From Roseospirillum parvum (GTDB lineage Bacteria > Pseudomonadota > Alphaproteobacteria > Rhodospirillales > Rhodospirillaceae): 64,000 bases of DNA. Location of the stretch: NCBI RefSeq assembly GCF_900100455.1, contig NZ_FNCV01000009.1, positions 1 to 64,000 on the forward strand, given 5' to 3'. The first letter of the stretch is position 1; every line of letters starts with the position of its first letter. Below are positions 54,104-62,160 of the stretch, piece after piece. Made by a program: the position numbers and the translations under genes. A model generated the notes under the pieces. The model searched no databases. It was not told the DNA's origin and was given only the letters and a program-made list of their open reading frames with translations.

Positions 54104-55066
54104 TCAGCCCGCCTTCACCGCTTCGACCGCGTCGAAGGTGAGCATGGTCTCGACCGTGCCGCCGTCCGGCGTGGACAGGCGGAAGGTGCGCTTCTGCACC
54201 CCGGCCCCGGCCAGATGGACCACCCCCAGCGGCCGGTGCGGAGCGTGCGGCTCGACCAGGTGGCCGCTGGCCGGGTTGAACATCGGGGTGGCCTTGCCGC
54301 ACAGCCAGTTGGCCCAGGCCGGCAGGAAGGTGGCCGGGGCCCGCTTCACCGGCGCCTTCCAGTCGGCGAAGACGATGCTGTTGAGCGCCGTCTGCTCGAT
54401 GATCTTGACCATCAGCCGGTCGGTGGACAGGCGGGACAGGCGGCGCCGGTTCAGGGCCCGCTCCAGGGCCTCGGCCCACAGCGCCCAGTGGGGTGCTTCG
54501 GCGGCCAGGGCGAAGACGCCGGAATTGAGGATCGGATAGCGCCCCAGCCGGTTGGCCGCCGCCAGCCCGTAGGCGAAGGCCACCGCCTTGTGGTTCTGGT
54601 CCCAGCCAAGCAGCTTGGGCCGCCGGTAGTGGTTGAAATAGGCCCGGTCCAGCTCCGGCACGATGGCCAGCTTGCCCTGGCGGGCGGCGGCCACGTAGTG
54701 GGCCAGCACCGTGCCGTCCTGCACCCAGGCGTCGCTGTCGATCCACAGATAGACCGCGTGGCCGGGAAAATGGCGGGGCAGGAAGGGGCGCGCCGTCATG
54801 GCGCGGAACCAGCGCGGGAAGCCGTCACGGCCCGGGAAATCCAGGTCCCAGTCGGGGGCCCGCACCGTCGCCCCTTGTCCTTCCAGCCACCCGACGTGCT
54901 CGGGGTCGAGCCCCAGGTCGAGCACCGACAGGGCCATGCGGCGGGCCGTGGGATCGGCCTTGAGGGAGCGCACCAGCCCCGAGAGCAGGCCGAAATAGCC
55001 GCCATCGGCGGCACAGACCAGGGCGACATCGCTCAACGACGGCTCTTCGAGGGGCATGGCGGTCAT
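54104..55066 (-). CDS. Glycosyltransferase (GT-A fold, GT8-like)
   Basis: A 320-residue soluble protein. VALVCAADGGYFGLLSGLVRSLKAD is the GT-A nucleotide-sugar-binding start, and AVYLWIDSDAWVQD near residue 110 carries the DxD metal motif. RYPILNSGVFALAAEAPHW matches the acceptor-side NSG motif of GT8-type enzymes. Sugar donor and acceptor are unknown. ATG 55066 or 55057 are both possible starts. No glycan gene cluster adjoins it. Confidence 0.78.
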   Translation of the reverse strand: MTAMPLEEPSLSDVALVCAADGGYFGLLSGLVRSLKADPTARRMALSVLDLGLDPEHVGWLEGQGATVRAPDWDLDFPGRDGFPRWFRAMTARPFLPRHFPGHAVYLWIDSDAWVQDGTVLAHYVAAARQGKLAIVPELDRAYFNHYRRPKLLGWDQNHKAVAFAYGLAAANRLGRYPILNSGVFALAAEAPHWALWAEALERALNRRRLSRLSTDRLMVKIIEQTALNSIVFADWKAPVKRAPATFLPAWANWLCGKATPMFNPASGHLVEPHAPHRPLGVVHLAGAGVQKRTFRLSTPDGGTVETMLTFDAVEAVKAG

Positions 55067-55229
55067 CCGGTGGCGAGGAAAACGGGGCGGCGATGTGTAG
55101 CACCCCCGCGCCGCCCGGCCAAGGCATCGCCACCCAATGCGCGCTCGGGGGGGCCTGCACGCTTACCGGTTGGACGGCGTCCAGGCGGGGGGTATGGTGG
55201 TGGGAGCCTGGAGGGAGGCGGGGACGACG

Positions 55230-56375
55230 ATGACGGGCAGGAAAGGCGCAGGGGTGACCACCCAGTGGCGACTGGCCCGCCGCCGGGCGGGGCGCGCGGC
55301 GCGGCGCCTGGGCTTTCCCGCCCCGCGCCTGCTGGCGGTGGCCTTCATCGCCCCCAGTCTGGCCCTGCTGCTGTTCGGCCCGGTGGTTCTGTTAATCCTG
55401 CTGGCTCTGCTTGTAATCCTGCTGGTTCTGCTTGGTCGCGTGGGGGTGGAGATCGCCGCCTGCGCCGGTGGCGCCTGCGGGGGCGGTCCCAGTGCCGCCT
55501 TCCAACTGCTCCAGACACTGGTTCTCGGCTTGGGCGGGGCGCTCACCCTGTACCTGCTGGCCAAGCGCGCCGACGCCATGCAGCGTACCGCCCAGGCCAA
55601 CGTGGAAGCCCTGAACAAGCGCACCGAAGAGCTGCGCCTGACCCGCCGCGACCACCTCAGCCGGCGGTTCTCCGAAGCCGTCAAACAACTGGGCGACGAG
55701 AAGATGGCGATCCGCCTGGGCGGCATCGCCGCCCTGGGCGCGGTGGGCCAGGAAACGGACTCCGAGGCCGACAGGCGCATGGTGTTGGATGTCCTGTGCG
55801 CCTTCGTGCGGACCGGGCGCACCAGGTTCGCGGATCGCGACGACACTCTCGGACCGGCGCCAGAGGACATGCTGGCGGCCGTCAAGACGTGCGGAGCCAT
55901 CCCGTGTCCCCAGGGGTATCACCGTGATCTGAGATGAGTGAATTTCCGGGACGCGGAGATTCCGGACATTAATCTGTTCGGCTCATTGTTGGGTTTTGCG
56001 AAACTGGATTGGTGCGTACTTTCCGATGCAAACCTCTCGCATGCCATTCTTTTGGGTGCCGACCTTTCACAGGTCGACCTTTTCCATGCTGATCTGACAT
56101 GGAGCCTCCTTAGGGATGCCACCCTAAGAGGCGCTGAGCTTACTCGCGCCAACCTGACCGACGCCATCCTGACCAACGCCGATCTGACCAACGCCGATCT
56201 GACCAGCGCCGATCTGACCAGCGCCGATCTGACCAGCGCCTACCTGAAAGGCGCCGACCTCACGCGTGCCAATCTCACCAACGCCAAGGTCACCGTCGAG
56301 CAACTGCGCCAGGCCAAGTCACTGAAAGGCGCCAAGGGATTGCCGGAAGAGCTTCAGCCCCTCGCCGAGGAGTGA
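55230..56375 (+). pseudogene. Pentapeptide-repeat membrane protein interrupted by an in-frame TGA
   Basis: Two open frames in the same register are separated only by TGA at 55935-55937. The first (55230-55937, 235 residues) has two hydrophobic helices (about 33-70 and 95-112), a charged linker and a domain with RFSEAVKQLGDEKMAIRLGGIAALGAV ending CPQGYHRDLR. The second (55938-56375, 145 residues) begins directly with NFRDAEIPDINLFGSLL and continues as pentapeptide repeats (A-D/N-L-x-x), ending with a polar tail. In homologues the two parts are one chain, and a Gly codon GGA to TGA change would explain the break. It could instead express two polypeptides, since GTG follows the TGA. GGGAGG lies before ATG 55230. 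Confidence 0.75.
56155..56285. repeat. 15-base tandem repeats coding pentapeptides
   Basis: Successive units of the form GATCTGACCAGCGCC or GATCTGACCAACGCC encode (D)LT(S/N)A steps of the pentapeptide helix. Near-identical adjacent units suggest recent slippage expansion. Confidence 0.8.
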
Positions 56376-56444
56376 GCGGGGCGGGGTCGGGGTCCCGGGG
56401 TCGCGGGATCGGCCAACCTGAAGCCTTGCATTCCCATCAATGAA

Positions 56445-56475
56445 AAAGGGCCCCTCACCATCGTGAGGGGCCCTT
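56445..56475 (-). terminator. Rho-independent terminator of tolC
   Basis: AAAGGGCCCCTCAC (56445-56458), loop CATC, GTGAGGGGCCCTT (56463-56475). On the minus strand the perfect stem is followed by TTTTTC, about 45 bases after the tolC stop. On the plus strand no T-run follows, so it mainly serves tolC. Confidence 0.9.
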
Positions 56476-56516
56476 GTGGCGTGTCGGCAGCGTAGGGGGG
56501 GCGGGGTTCGCCGGTC

Positions 56517-57947
56517 CTACTTGTCGCCGTTCTGCGGCATCCAGCGGGAGTCCTTGTCGGCTTCCACGTTGCCGCCGAACCACTGGTCGCGCACCTCGTC
56601 GTAGTGCTGGCCGGGGTCGTAGAGGCCGGTGCCCAGACCCAGGCCGGCGGCGGTCATGCGGCCGATGGCGCTGAGCAACTGGAAGCTGGTCAGCGCCTCG
56701 TCGCGCTGCGCCTCGACCAGATCGACCCGGGCGTTGAGCAACTCCTGCTCGGCGTCGAGCACGTCGAGCACCGTGCGCGAGCCCACCTGGGCCTCGCGCT
56801 GCACCCCTTCCAGGGCGATCTCGGCGGCCTCGATCTGGGCCCGGATCGACTTGATGCGGGCCTGCGCGGTGGACAGGTTGTCCCACGCCGTGGCCACCGT
56901 CTCGCGGGCCGACTGCCGGGCTTCCTCCACCTGGATGCGGCGCTGGCCGGCGGTGTGCTTGGCCTGGCGAAGCTGCGAGTAGACCCCGCCGCCCTGGTAC
57001 AGGGGCACGGTCAGGGTGGCGGCGATCTGGGCGTCCTCGCTCATCGAATCGGGTGCCGTGGTGTGCAGGCCGCGGCTGACGCTGGCCGAAACGTCCAGGC
57101 TGGGCAGCAACTGACCCTTGGTCTGCTCGATGTTGGCCTCGGCGGCGCGGGCGGTGTAGTCGGCGGCGCGCACCGCCGGGGCCCCGGTCAGGGCCAGTTC
57201 GATGGCTGCCTCAAGGTCCTTGGGCAGGCCGTTGACCGGCCGCGTCGCCTCCAGGCTTTCCGGGGGGTGGCCGATAACCCGCTGGTAGGTGGCGCGCGAC
57301 GACTGCAGGTTGCCCTCGGCCTGGATGCGGTCGGCAATGGCGCCGGCCAGCCGGGCCTCGGCCTGCGAAACGTCGGTGCGGGTGATTTCGCCGACCCGGA
57401 AGCGGTCCTGGGTGGCCTCCAACTGGCGGCGCAGCACCTGCTCGTTGTTGGTGTTCAGCTCGACCACGGCGATGTCGCGGACCACGTCCAGATAGGCCTG
57501 CACGGCCTCCAGCAGCACGTCCTGCTCGACCGACAGCAGCCGGTAGCGCTGGGCCATCACCGTGAACTCGGCCTCTTCCACGCCGTAGGTGGTCTGGAAG
57601 CCGTCGAACAGGTTCTGGGTGACCTCGGCCGACAGGGTGCGGCCGGTGTAGTTGTCGGTGTACTTGGCCGACTGGTTGCTGGTCCGCCAGGTGCGCGACA
57701 GGCCGCCGGAGAGGGTGACGTCGGGCCGCCAGCCGGCCAGGGCCTGGGGCACGTTCTCGTCCACCGCGCGCAGCTCGGCGCGGCTGGCTTCCAGGGCCGG
57801 GTTGCCCTGATAGGCGGCGATCAGCGCCTCCTCCAGGGTTTCGGCAAGGGCCGGCTGGGGCGCGGCGACGGCCAGCCCGAGCAGCACCGGCAGGGTCCGG
57901 GCAAGCAGGCGGCGGCGCGGCGACGGGGTCTTGGCGACTGGGGGCAT
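56517..57947 (-). CDS. tolC: TolC-family outer membrane efflux protein
   Basis: A 476-residue outer-membrane channel for type I secretion or RND efflux. The signal peptide ends at PALA|ETLEEALIAAYQGNP. Two outer-membrane-factor repeats are visible, with ITRTDVSQAEARLAGA and SRTVLDVLDAEQELLNARVDLVEAQRD as their helical landmarks. The type I secretion OMP subgroup (TIGR01844-like) fits best. ATG 57947 is chosen for the signal peptide. Upstream pcm on the same strand is a common alphaproteobacterial neighbour. A strong terminator follows. Confidence 0.93.
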   Translation of the reverse strand: MPPVAKTPSPRRRLLARTLPVLLGLAVAAPQPALAETLEEALIAAYQGNPALEASRAELRAVDENVPQALAGWRPDVTLSGGLSRTWRTSNQSAKYTDNYTGRTLSAEVTQNLFDGFQTTYGVEEAEFTVMAQRYRLLSVEQDVLLEAVQAYLDVVRDIAVVELNTNNEQVLRRQLEATQDRFRVGEITRTDVSQAEARLAGAIADRIQAEGNLQSSRATYQRVIGHPPESLEATRPVNGLPKDLEAAIELALTGAPAVRAADYTARAAEANIEQTKGQLLPSLDVSASVSRGLHTTAPDSMSEDAQIAATLTVPLYQGGGVYSQLRQAKHTAGQRRIQVEEARQSARETVATAWDNLSTAQARIKSIRAQIEAAEIALEGVQREAQVGSRTVLDVLDAEQELLNARVDLVEAQRDEALTSFQLLSAIGRMTAAGLGLGTGLYDPGQHYDEVRDQWFGGNVEADKDSRWMPQNGDK

Positions 57948-58157
57948 GGACTTTCCGTAGTCTGATTGGATGGGGCTGCCGGGCACCATGGCCGGCGAGG
58001 GCCGGCCGGCGCCATTGACGGCACGTTGGGGGTCATCTTCCAGGTTTGCCGAATCGGCGCAAGGGGATTGTGGTCGACGGGGCCTGTGACGGGGGCGAAT
58101 TCGGCCGGGTGTTGCGTCTCGGCCAGATCGCGCCCGGGATGAATATGGGGGCGGGAA

Positions 58158-58808
58158 TTAAAACCGGAAGCGCGGCTGGGGATCAAAGCCGGGCAGACGG
58201 CCAACCACCGCGTCGAACGCGGCGAACCGGCCGACGCCTTGGCCCTCGTGGGTGTAGATCACGCCACGTCCGATGGGCGCCGTGCCTTCCACCGCCACCA
58301 GCCGGCCGCCATCGGCCAACTGGTCGAGCAGGGCAGTCGGCACCTTGGGTACCATCCCGTCGACGAAGATCACGTCATAGGGGGCCTGGTCGGGGTAGCC
58401 CTCGGCCAGCGGCCCGGTGACCACGGTGGCGTTGAGCACACCCAGGTCGGTCAGGGCCTCGGTGGCCTTGGCGGCCAGGGCAGGGTCGACCTCGAGGGCG
58501 ACCACCGCCGAGGCCAGCCGGGCCAGCACCGCCGCCGCATAGCCGGTGGCGCAGCCGACCACCAGGGCGGCCTCGTCGGCCTCGACCTCCGCCGCCTGGA
58601 GCAGGCGGGCGAACACCCGGGGCTCCATCAGCGCGCGGCCGGGGGCGACCGGCAGGTCCTCGTCGGCATAGGCCACGCCCCACAGCGAGCGGGGCAGGAA
58701 GCGTTCGCGCGGGATGTCGGCCAGGGCCGTCAGGATCAACGGATCGGTCACCCGGTTGGCGTTGACCTGATGGGTGATCATGTTCTGGCGGGCGGTGCTG
58801 AGGTCCAT
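58158..58808 (-). CDS. pcm: Protein-L-isoaspartate O-methyltransferase
   Basis: Pcm methylates isoaspartyl residues in damaged proteins. The 216-residue protein has ARQNMITHQVNANRVTDPLILTAL, PRERFLP, YADEDLPVAPGRALMEPRVFARLLQ, and a SAM site reading LVVGCATGYAAAVLARL, where the usual GSGTGY is GCATGY. The C-terminus ends PRFRF. Alphaproteobacterial Pcm-like proteins upstream of tolC often differ from the classical enzyme in this way, so catalytic activity is likely but not certain. ATG 58808 gives the family length. Confidence 0.88.
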   Translation of the reverse strand: MDLSTARQNMITHQVNANRVTDPLILTALADIPRERFLPRSLWGVAYADEDLPVAPGRALMEPRVFARLLQAAEVEADEAALVVGCATGYAAAVLARLASAVVALEVDPALAAKATEALTDLGVLNATVVTGPLAEGYPDQAPYDVIFVDGMVPKVPTALLDQLADGGRLVAVEGTAPIGRGVIYTHEGQGVGRFAAFDAVVGRLPGFDPQPRFRF

Positions 58809-58959
58809 GGCGTCGGGCCCTTTTGAGGGGGGGGTGAGGGGCCGGGTCGGCAGGCCGGAAATATATATCAGGATATGGTTATAGGGGGCGGTGGGGCGGT
58901 CGATCAAGGCGTCGGGATCGACCTTTTGATCGACCTCTTGTAAGGGCCCGCACTTTTCC

Positions 58960-58988
58960 TTGACCGGCCGCCTGGGGCTGGCTATAAA
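58960..58988 (+). promoter_or_regulatory. Sigma-70 promoter of the tRNA-Cys/tRNA-Asn unit
   Basis: TTGACC (58960-58965), a 17-base spacer and TATAAA (58983-58988) form a near-consensus promoter. Transcription would begin about 80 bases before tRNA-Cys. Confidence 0.75.
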
Positions 58989-59077
58989 CCGGCCCTCCGT
59001 CGCGGGGGCGCCCGTCGCGGCCGGGGAGGGCAGGGGACATCCCGCCCACCCACGGACCGGACAGGCAATACCGGACC

Positions 59078-59151
59078 GGCCGGGTGGCAGAGTGGTCATG
59101 CAGCGGACTGCAAATCCGCGTACATCGGTTCGATTCCGGTCCCGGCCTCCA
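59078..59151 (+). tRNA. tRNA-Cys (GCA)
   Basis: Acceptor arms GGCCGGG (59078-59084) and CCCGGCC (59141-59147) pair. The anticodon GCA is at 59110-59112 within ACTGCAAAT, the T-loop reads GGTTCGATTCC, and discriminator T and an encoded CCA follow. The 74-base length is normal. Confidence 0.97.
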
Positions 59152-59225
59152 TGCCAGCCCTTTCGGCGCCCGATCCGGTGTTGCCGATCCGGTGTCTGGC
59201 GACGGAGTAAAGAGAGCGCGGCTGA

Positions 59226-59300
59226 TCCGGCGTAGCTCAACGGTAGAGCATGCGGCTGTTAACCGCAGGGTTGTAGGTTCGAATCCTACCGCCGGAGCCA
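59226..59300 (+). tRNA. tRNA-Asn (GTT)
   Basis: Acceptor arms TCCGGCG (59226-59232) and CGCCGGA (59290-59296) pair. The anticodon GTT is at 59258-59260 (CTGTTAA), the T-loop is GGTTCGAATCC, and an encoded GCCA end follows. It lies 74 bases after tRNA-Cys and is followed by foreign-looking DNA, so its 3' end is a possible integration site. Confidence 0.97.
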
Positions 59301-59925
59301 TCTCGGGCTTTAGGCCCTTGATTTTCCTCAAAAATACGGGCGGCGGGGAACGGCACCCGCCTAAACCCCAGCCTACGGCAAAACGATGGGGCGCCCTGGC
59401 CTTTTGCGGGGCCGACGGACGGGGGCCGCTCCCTCATGGCCCATCCCCGCGCCCGCCTAAAACGGTCCCCAAGGCCCGTTTCCGAACCCGCCTAAATGGC
59501 CGATAGTGCGCTGCCAGGGCTCAGGGATCGGGCGCCGGTGGGGCGACTGTCTGGGCGCCCGCCTAAATGGCCGATAGGCCATTCGTCGGGAAGGCGAATC
59601 GGGCGGCTGTGGGCGTTCCGGGGACGGCACTGGGCCATCCTTCGGCCCATCCCCCAGCCTGTCCCCAACGGACCACCGCCCATCCCTCAGAGTCGCCACC
59701 CCGTGGCCAAGGGCACACCATGAAGCGGGCGCCGGTAGGGTCGGGTGCGGGGGCGGGGGACGCTCGCCGGGGACCACGGGAGGGGCTTTACGTGCCATTC
59801 TGCGGCCGGGTCCGCTCCCTTAGCCAAGGGGTGACAGAATCGGTCACATCACTCTACCCAGGTCATGGCAGCCTTGAGCCAGCAGTGATATTCTGTGTCC
59901 GTAATGGAGGGCACAGGGGGCGACC
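59301..59925. other. Gene-free stretch downstream of tRNA-Asn
   Basis: 625 bases without a convincing gene: open frames here are arginine/proline-rich shadows. The notable content is four CCCGCCTAAA boxes (59356-59577) and a small inverted repeat GTGACAGAATCGGTCAC near 59831-59847, before the GIY-YIG gene. GC content drops toward the right end. Confidence 0.6.
59356..59577. repeat. Direct repeats CCCGCCTAAA (four copies)
   Basis: Copies begin at 59356, 59452, 59487 and 59558. The last two extend to 20 identical bases, CCCGCCTAAATGGCCGATAG. The second and fourth are also preceded by GCG. Spacing (96, 35 and 71) is irregular, so this is not a CRISPR array; iteron-like or integrase arm-type protein sites are possible. 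Confidence 0.75.
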
Positions 59926-60759
59926 ATGCAGGATTTCTCTTTCAATGATATCATCACACGTCGAGGCTATCCGTTAAAGGGTTCAAAAATGCTCCGGCAC
60001 GACAAGACCGCCGTTGCAGAGTGGAGGCAGAGCCGCAGTTCTTTTGAATGCTTTACATCGTATCATCGTGGAGACCATTGGACCCCTTATGGTCCCAAGG
60101 TTGTATACGCATTTCAATTTCTGCCTATAAGTAACGGGGCCGCCATATTCGTTGGAGCCCATAAAATTCTTGATACCTGGATAGTCGGAGATGGCGAGAG
60201 GAAACCAGTGCTTTGGGATGCTAATTGTCTGTTGAAACCAGAGCCGAATCACTATGCCTATGATTTAGAGGTTTTGAGTGTGTTTGATGATTTAATCGAA
60301 AGAGTTTTAATAGACTGGGGGCCTGGTGTGAAGGCATGGCATCAATGGGCTGAGAGGCGCCCCAAGCCTATCATTGAACTTCGGGCGGACGCAGAAGAAG
60401 CGGAGTTCCCAGGCTTCGCGGCGTTCCAATCGTCCATCGAAGATGTGACCTTGATGCCCCGGACTTGGCAGGCAGCATTGAGCAATGTTCAAGGGGTCTA
60501 CTTGTTGGTCTGTCCAGAAACAGGAAACCTCTACGTTGGTTCAGCGACCGGCGAACGGGGTTTTATGGGGCGGTGGGCGTCCTACGCGACAGACGGGCAC
60601 GGCGGGAACAAGCTGCTCAAAAACCGCAAGCGGGTCAACTATGCGGTTTCAATTCTTGAGGTCGCGTCGCCCGATATGTCATCGGAGGATGTTCTGCGGA
60701 GGGAAGCGGCCTGGAAGGCAAAGCTTGGCAGCCGGGCACACGGGCTGAACGCGAACTGA
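59926..60759 (+). CDS. GIY-YIG nuclease family protein
   Basis: 277 residues. An N-terminal domain (about 1-165) with YHRGDHWTPYGPKVVYAFQFL and RVLIDWGPGVKAWHQW is joined to a C-terminal GIY-YIG domain (about 185-275). This has GVYLLVCPETGNLYVGSA as the two-strand signature, GRWASYATDGHGGNK with a conserved arginine, and LRREAAWKAKLGSRAHGLN with the metal-binding glutamate. Family members are scattered on mobile elements and have been suspected of restriction-like roles; the target is unknown. The gene is visibly AT-richer than the neighbouring chromosome. ATG 59926 is preceded by GGGGG rather than a clean AGGAG. Confidence 0.82.
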   Translation: MQDFSFNDIITRRGYPLKGSKMLRHDKTAVAEWRQSRSSFECFTSYHRGDHWTPYGPKVVYAFQFLPISNGAAIFVGAHKILDTWIVGDGERKPVLWDANCLLKPEPNHYAYDLEVLSVFDDLIERVLIDWGPGVKAWHQWAERRPKPIIELRADAEEAEFPGFAAFQSSIEDVTLMPRTWQAALSNVQGVYLLVCPETGNLYVGSATGERGFMGRWASYATDGHGGNKLLKNRKRVNYAVSILEVASPDMSSEDVLRREAAWKAKLGSRAHGLNAN

Positions 60760-60768
60760 AGGGTTGCG

Positions 60769-60984
60769 ATGACAGGGATTCCACCCGGTCACTATTGGGA
60801 GTTGATGATGTCTGAAGAATGCTACTCGATAGACGAGAATGGAAACAAGGTTGACGCTTGGATCCATGAAGAGCTGCTCGGCGATGACGATGCTATTAGT
60901 CAGTATAGCATTGACGCTTGGCGGAAGGCTGGGCTTTCTGAAGAGACCATTGCCAAGTGGACCAAAGGAAAAAGGATCATATGA
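60769..60984 (+). CDS. Small acidic protein of unknown function
   Basis: A 71-residue acidic protein (SEECYSIDENGNKVDAWIHEELLGDDDAISQYSIDAWRKAG in overlapping parts), beginning nine bases after the nuclease stop and preceded by GAAGG. Codon use matches the AT-richer nuclease gene, so both probably arrived together. No family is recognised; an acidic small partner beside a nuclease could be an inhibitor, but that is speculation. Confidence 0.6.
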   Translation: MTGIPPGHYWELMMSEECYSIDENGNKVDAWIHEELLGDDDAISQYSIDAWRKAGLSEETIAKWTKGKRII

Positions 60985-61087
60985 CCTGCAACGGTTCGGA
61001 TGTTCGGCCTGTGGGTCGAAGGCAGTGGATTGCCGACCTGAGTATTACGGCGCACCCGAGGGGCCGGTGTGTAAGCATGTTGAATAA
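60839..61087 (+). CDS. Possible zinc-ribbon-like peptide in the +1 frame
   Basis: An 82-codon frame overlapping the previous gene. Only its last 33 residues look protein-like: FGCSACGSKAVDCRPEYYG followed by GPVCKHVE has a CxxC pair and two later cysteines, as in small zinc ribbons. It ends just before a terminator. It may be a separate peptide with an unrecognised start, the end of a frameshifted fusion with the upstream gene, or chance. Confidence 0.25.
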   Translation: METRLTLGSMKSCSAMTMLLVSIALTLGGRLGFLKRPLPSGPKEKGSYDLQRFGCSACGSKAVDCRPEYYGAPEGPVCKHVE

Positions 61088-61091
61088 GTTA

Positions 61092-61130
61092 ACCCGCCCC
61101 CGGCATTGATCCGAGGGCGGGTCTTCCTTT
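61092..61130. terminator. Terminator between convergent genes
   Basis: ACCCGCCCCCGG (61092-61103) and CCGAGGGCGGGT (61111-61122) pair with one mismatch around CATTGAT, then CTTCCTTT follows on the plus strand. It separates the plus-strand nuclease group from the minus-strand phage-like genes and may stop both. Confidence 0.75.
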
Positions 61131-61138
61131 GGGCTCGA

Positions 61139-61420
61139 TCACCCGGCCATCGCCGGGGCGGGCTGGGGCGCGGTGCTGTTCGCCCTTTCACACGCGGCCA
61201 TTGCGGCCTTCAACACGCGCCCCCGGCGGTTGGTCTCGCCTACGCGCCACCGGGCCATCGCCAGGGGCTCCTTCGGAAGTTGATCGAGTCGGGCCAAGTC
61301 CCAGAGGGCTGCGTCCCACACCTCGTATGGGCGGGCGTGCGGGTCCCGTTCGGCCAGCGCGACGGCCTCGCGCACGCTGGCGGCGAGTTGCTTTTTGGTG
61401 GTGCGTTCCGAGTGTTCCAT
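61139..61420 (-). CDS. Phage-like hypothetical protein
   Basis: A 93-residue basic, helical protein (MEHSERTTKKQLAASV...; VWDAALWDLARLDQLP). ATG 61420 has AAGGACAC eight bases upstream, which decides the start. It is the last gene of a minus-strand series from 63600 to 61139 and follows its neighbour by 28 bases. No family recognised. Confidence 0.65.
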   Translation of the reverse strand: MEHSERTTKKQLAASVREAVALAERDPHARPYEVWDAALWDLARLDQLPKEPLAMARWRVGETNRRGRVLKAAMAACERANSTAPQPAPAMAG

Positions 61421-61448
61421 TCCGAGTGTCCTTTCTGTTGGGGTGCCG

Positions 61449-62051
61449 CTATGCGGCGAGATCGTCGGGGCACATGATTTTTCCGTCCTTCTTTGCGGCG
61501 CGGCGCCATGCGCCAACGTCGGTGGCCGTCATTTCGGCGCGGGTGCGCTCACTGATACGCGCCGCGACCTCACTGTCTGGCAAAGCCGGATCAAGCAGAA
61601 GGTCGCTCGCCTCATAGAACCGGATAAGCCTTTTCGCAATCAAGGCAGGCTGGACAACCGTGGGATAGCGTGCCCGGATCGCCCGTTTCAAACATGAAAT
61701 GCGGGGCGGAGGGGCTTTGCTCTCAATGGCATCGTCCAGGGTGGTGCCCTCGATTGCGAAGGCATCGGCCAGAAGGCGCCAATACACTTCGATCACGTCA
61801 TAGGGAACGCGCAGGCGCGGACGGCCAGCGGCGGACGCCAGCGCGTGACTGCGAGACGCGGCCCAAAGAACGCGGCCTGTCGCGGTCGTGCTGGCGATCC
61901 GCTGCAAGGCGGCGGGGATGGACTCGCCCGGTTCGGCGGCCAGTTCGGCAGCAGACCACAAGACCCGCGTCCATCCGGCGGACGTCAACGCGCTGGGGTT
62001 GTGCTGGGCAAGGGCGACGTACCGGGCGATTTCGTCGGGAGAGATTGACAT
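61449..62051 (-). CDS. Phage-like hypothetical protein
   Basis: A 200-residue soluble, helix-rich protein: MSISPDEIARYVALAQHNPSALTSAG at the start, a central VLWAASRSHALASAAGRPRLRVPYDVIEVYWRLLADAF-like region (read in parts), and a C-terminal SEVAARISERTRAEMTATDVGAWRRAAKK that could fold as a helix-turn-helix. ATG 62051 has GAGGT upstream. No function can be assigned. Confidence 0.65.
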   Translation of the reverse strand: MSISPDEIARYVALAQHNPSALTSAGWTRVLWSAAELAAEPGESIPAALQRIASTTATGRVLWAASRSHALASAAGRPRLRVPYDVIEVYWRLLADAFAIEGTTLDDAIESKAPPPRISCLKRAIRARYPTVVQPALIAKRLIRFYEASDLLLDPALPDSEVAARISERTRAEMTATDVGAWRRAAKKDGKIMCPDDLAA

Positions 62052-62160
62052 GCGGGACCTCGTTGTTTGGGGGTGGGGACCGGCGGGCCGGTGTGACGGA
62101 GCGATGCCGGTCCCCACAGACTGCCCCGCGACCACCGCGACGAAGGGCAGCGTTTCAGGG

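Noticed and set aside
56155-56285. CRISPR-like short repeats
   Set aside because: Units are 15 bases with no spacers and encode pentapeptide repeats in frame.
59356-59577. CRISPR array interpretation of the CCCGCCTAAA boxes
   Set aside because: Repeats are too short, spacing is irregular (96, 35, 71) and no cas genes are present.
59567-59977. 136-codon plus-strand open frame upstream of the GIY-YIG gene
   Set aside because: It has biased Pro/Arg/Gly content, no ribosome site, no similarity that I recognise, and it overlaps the nuclease start.
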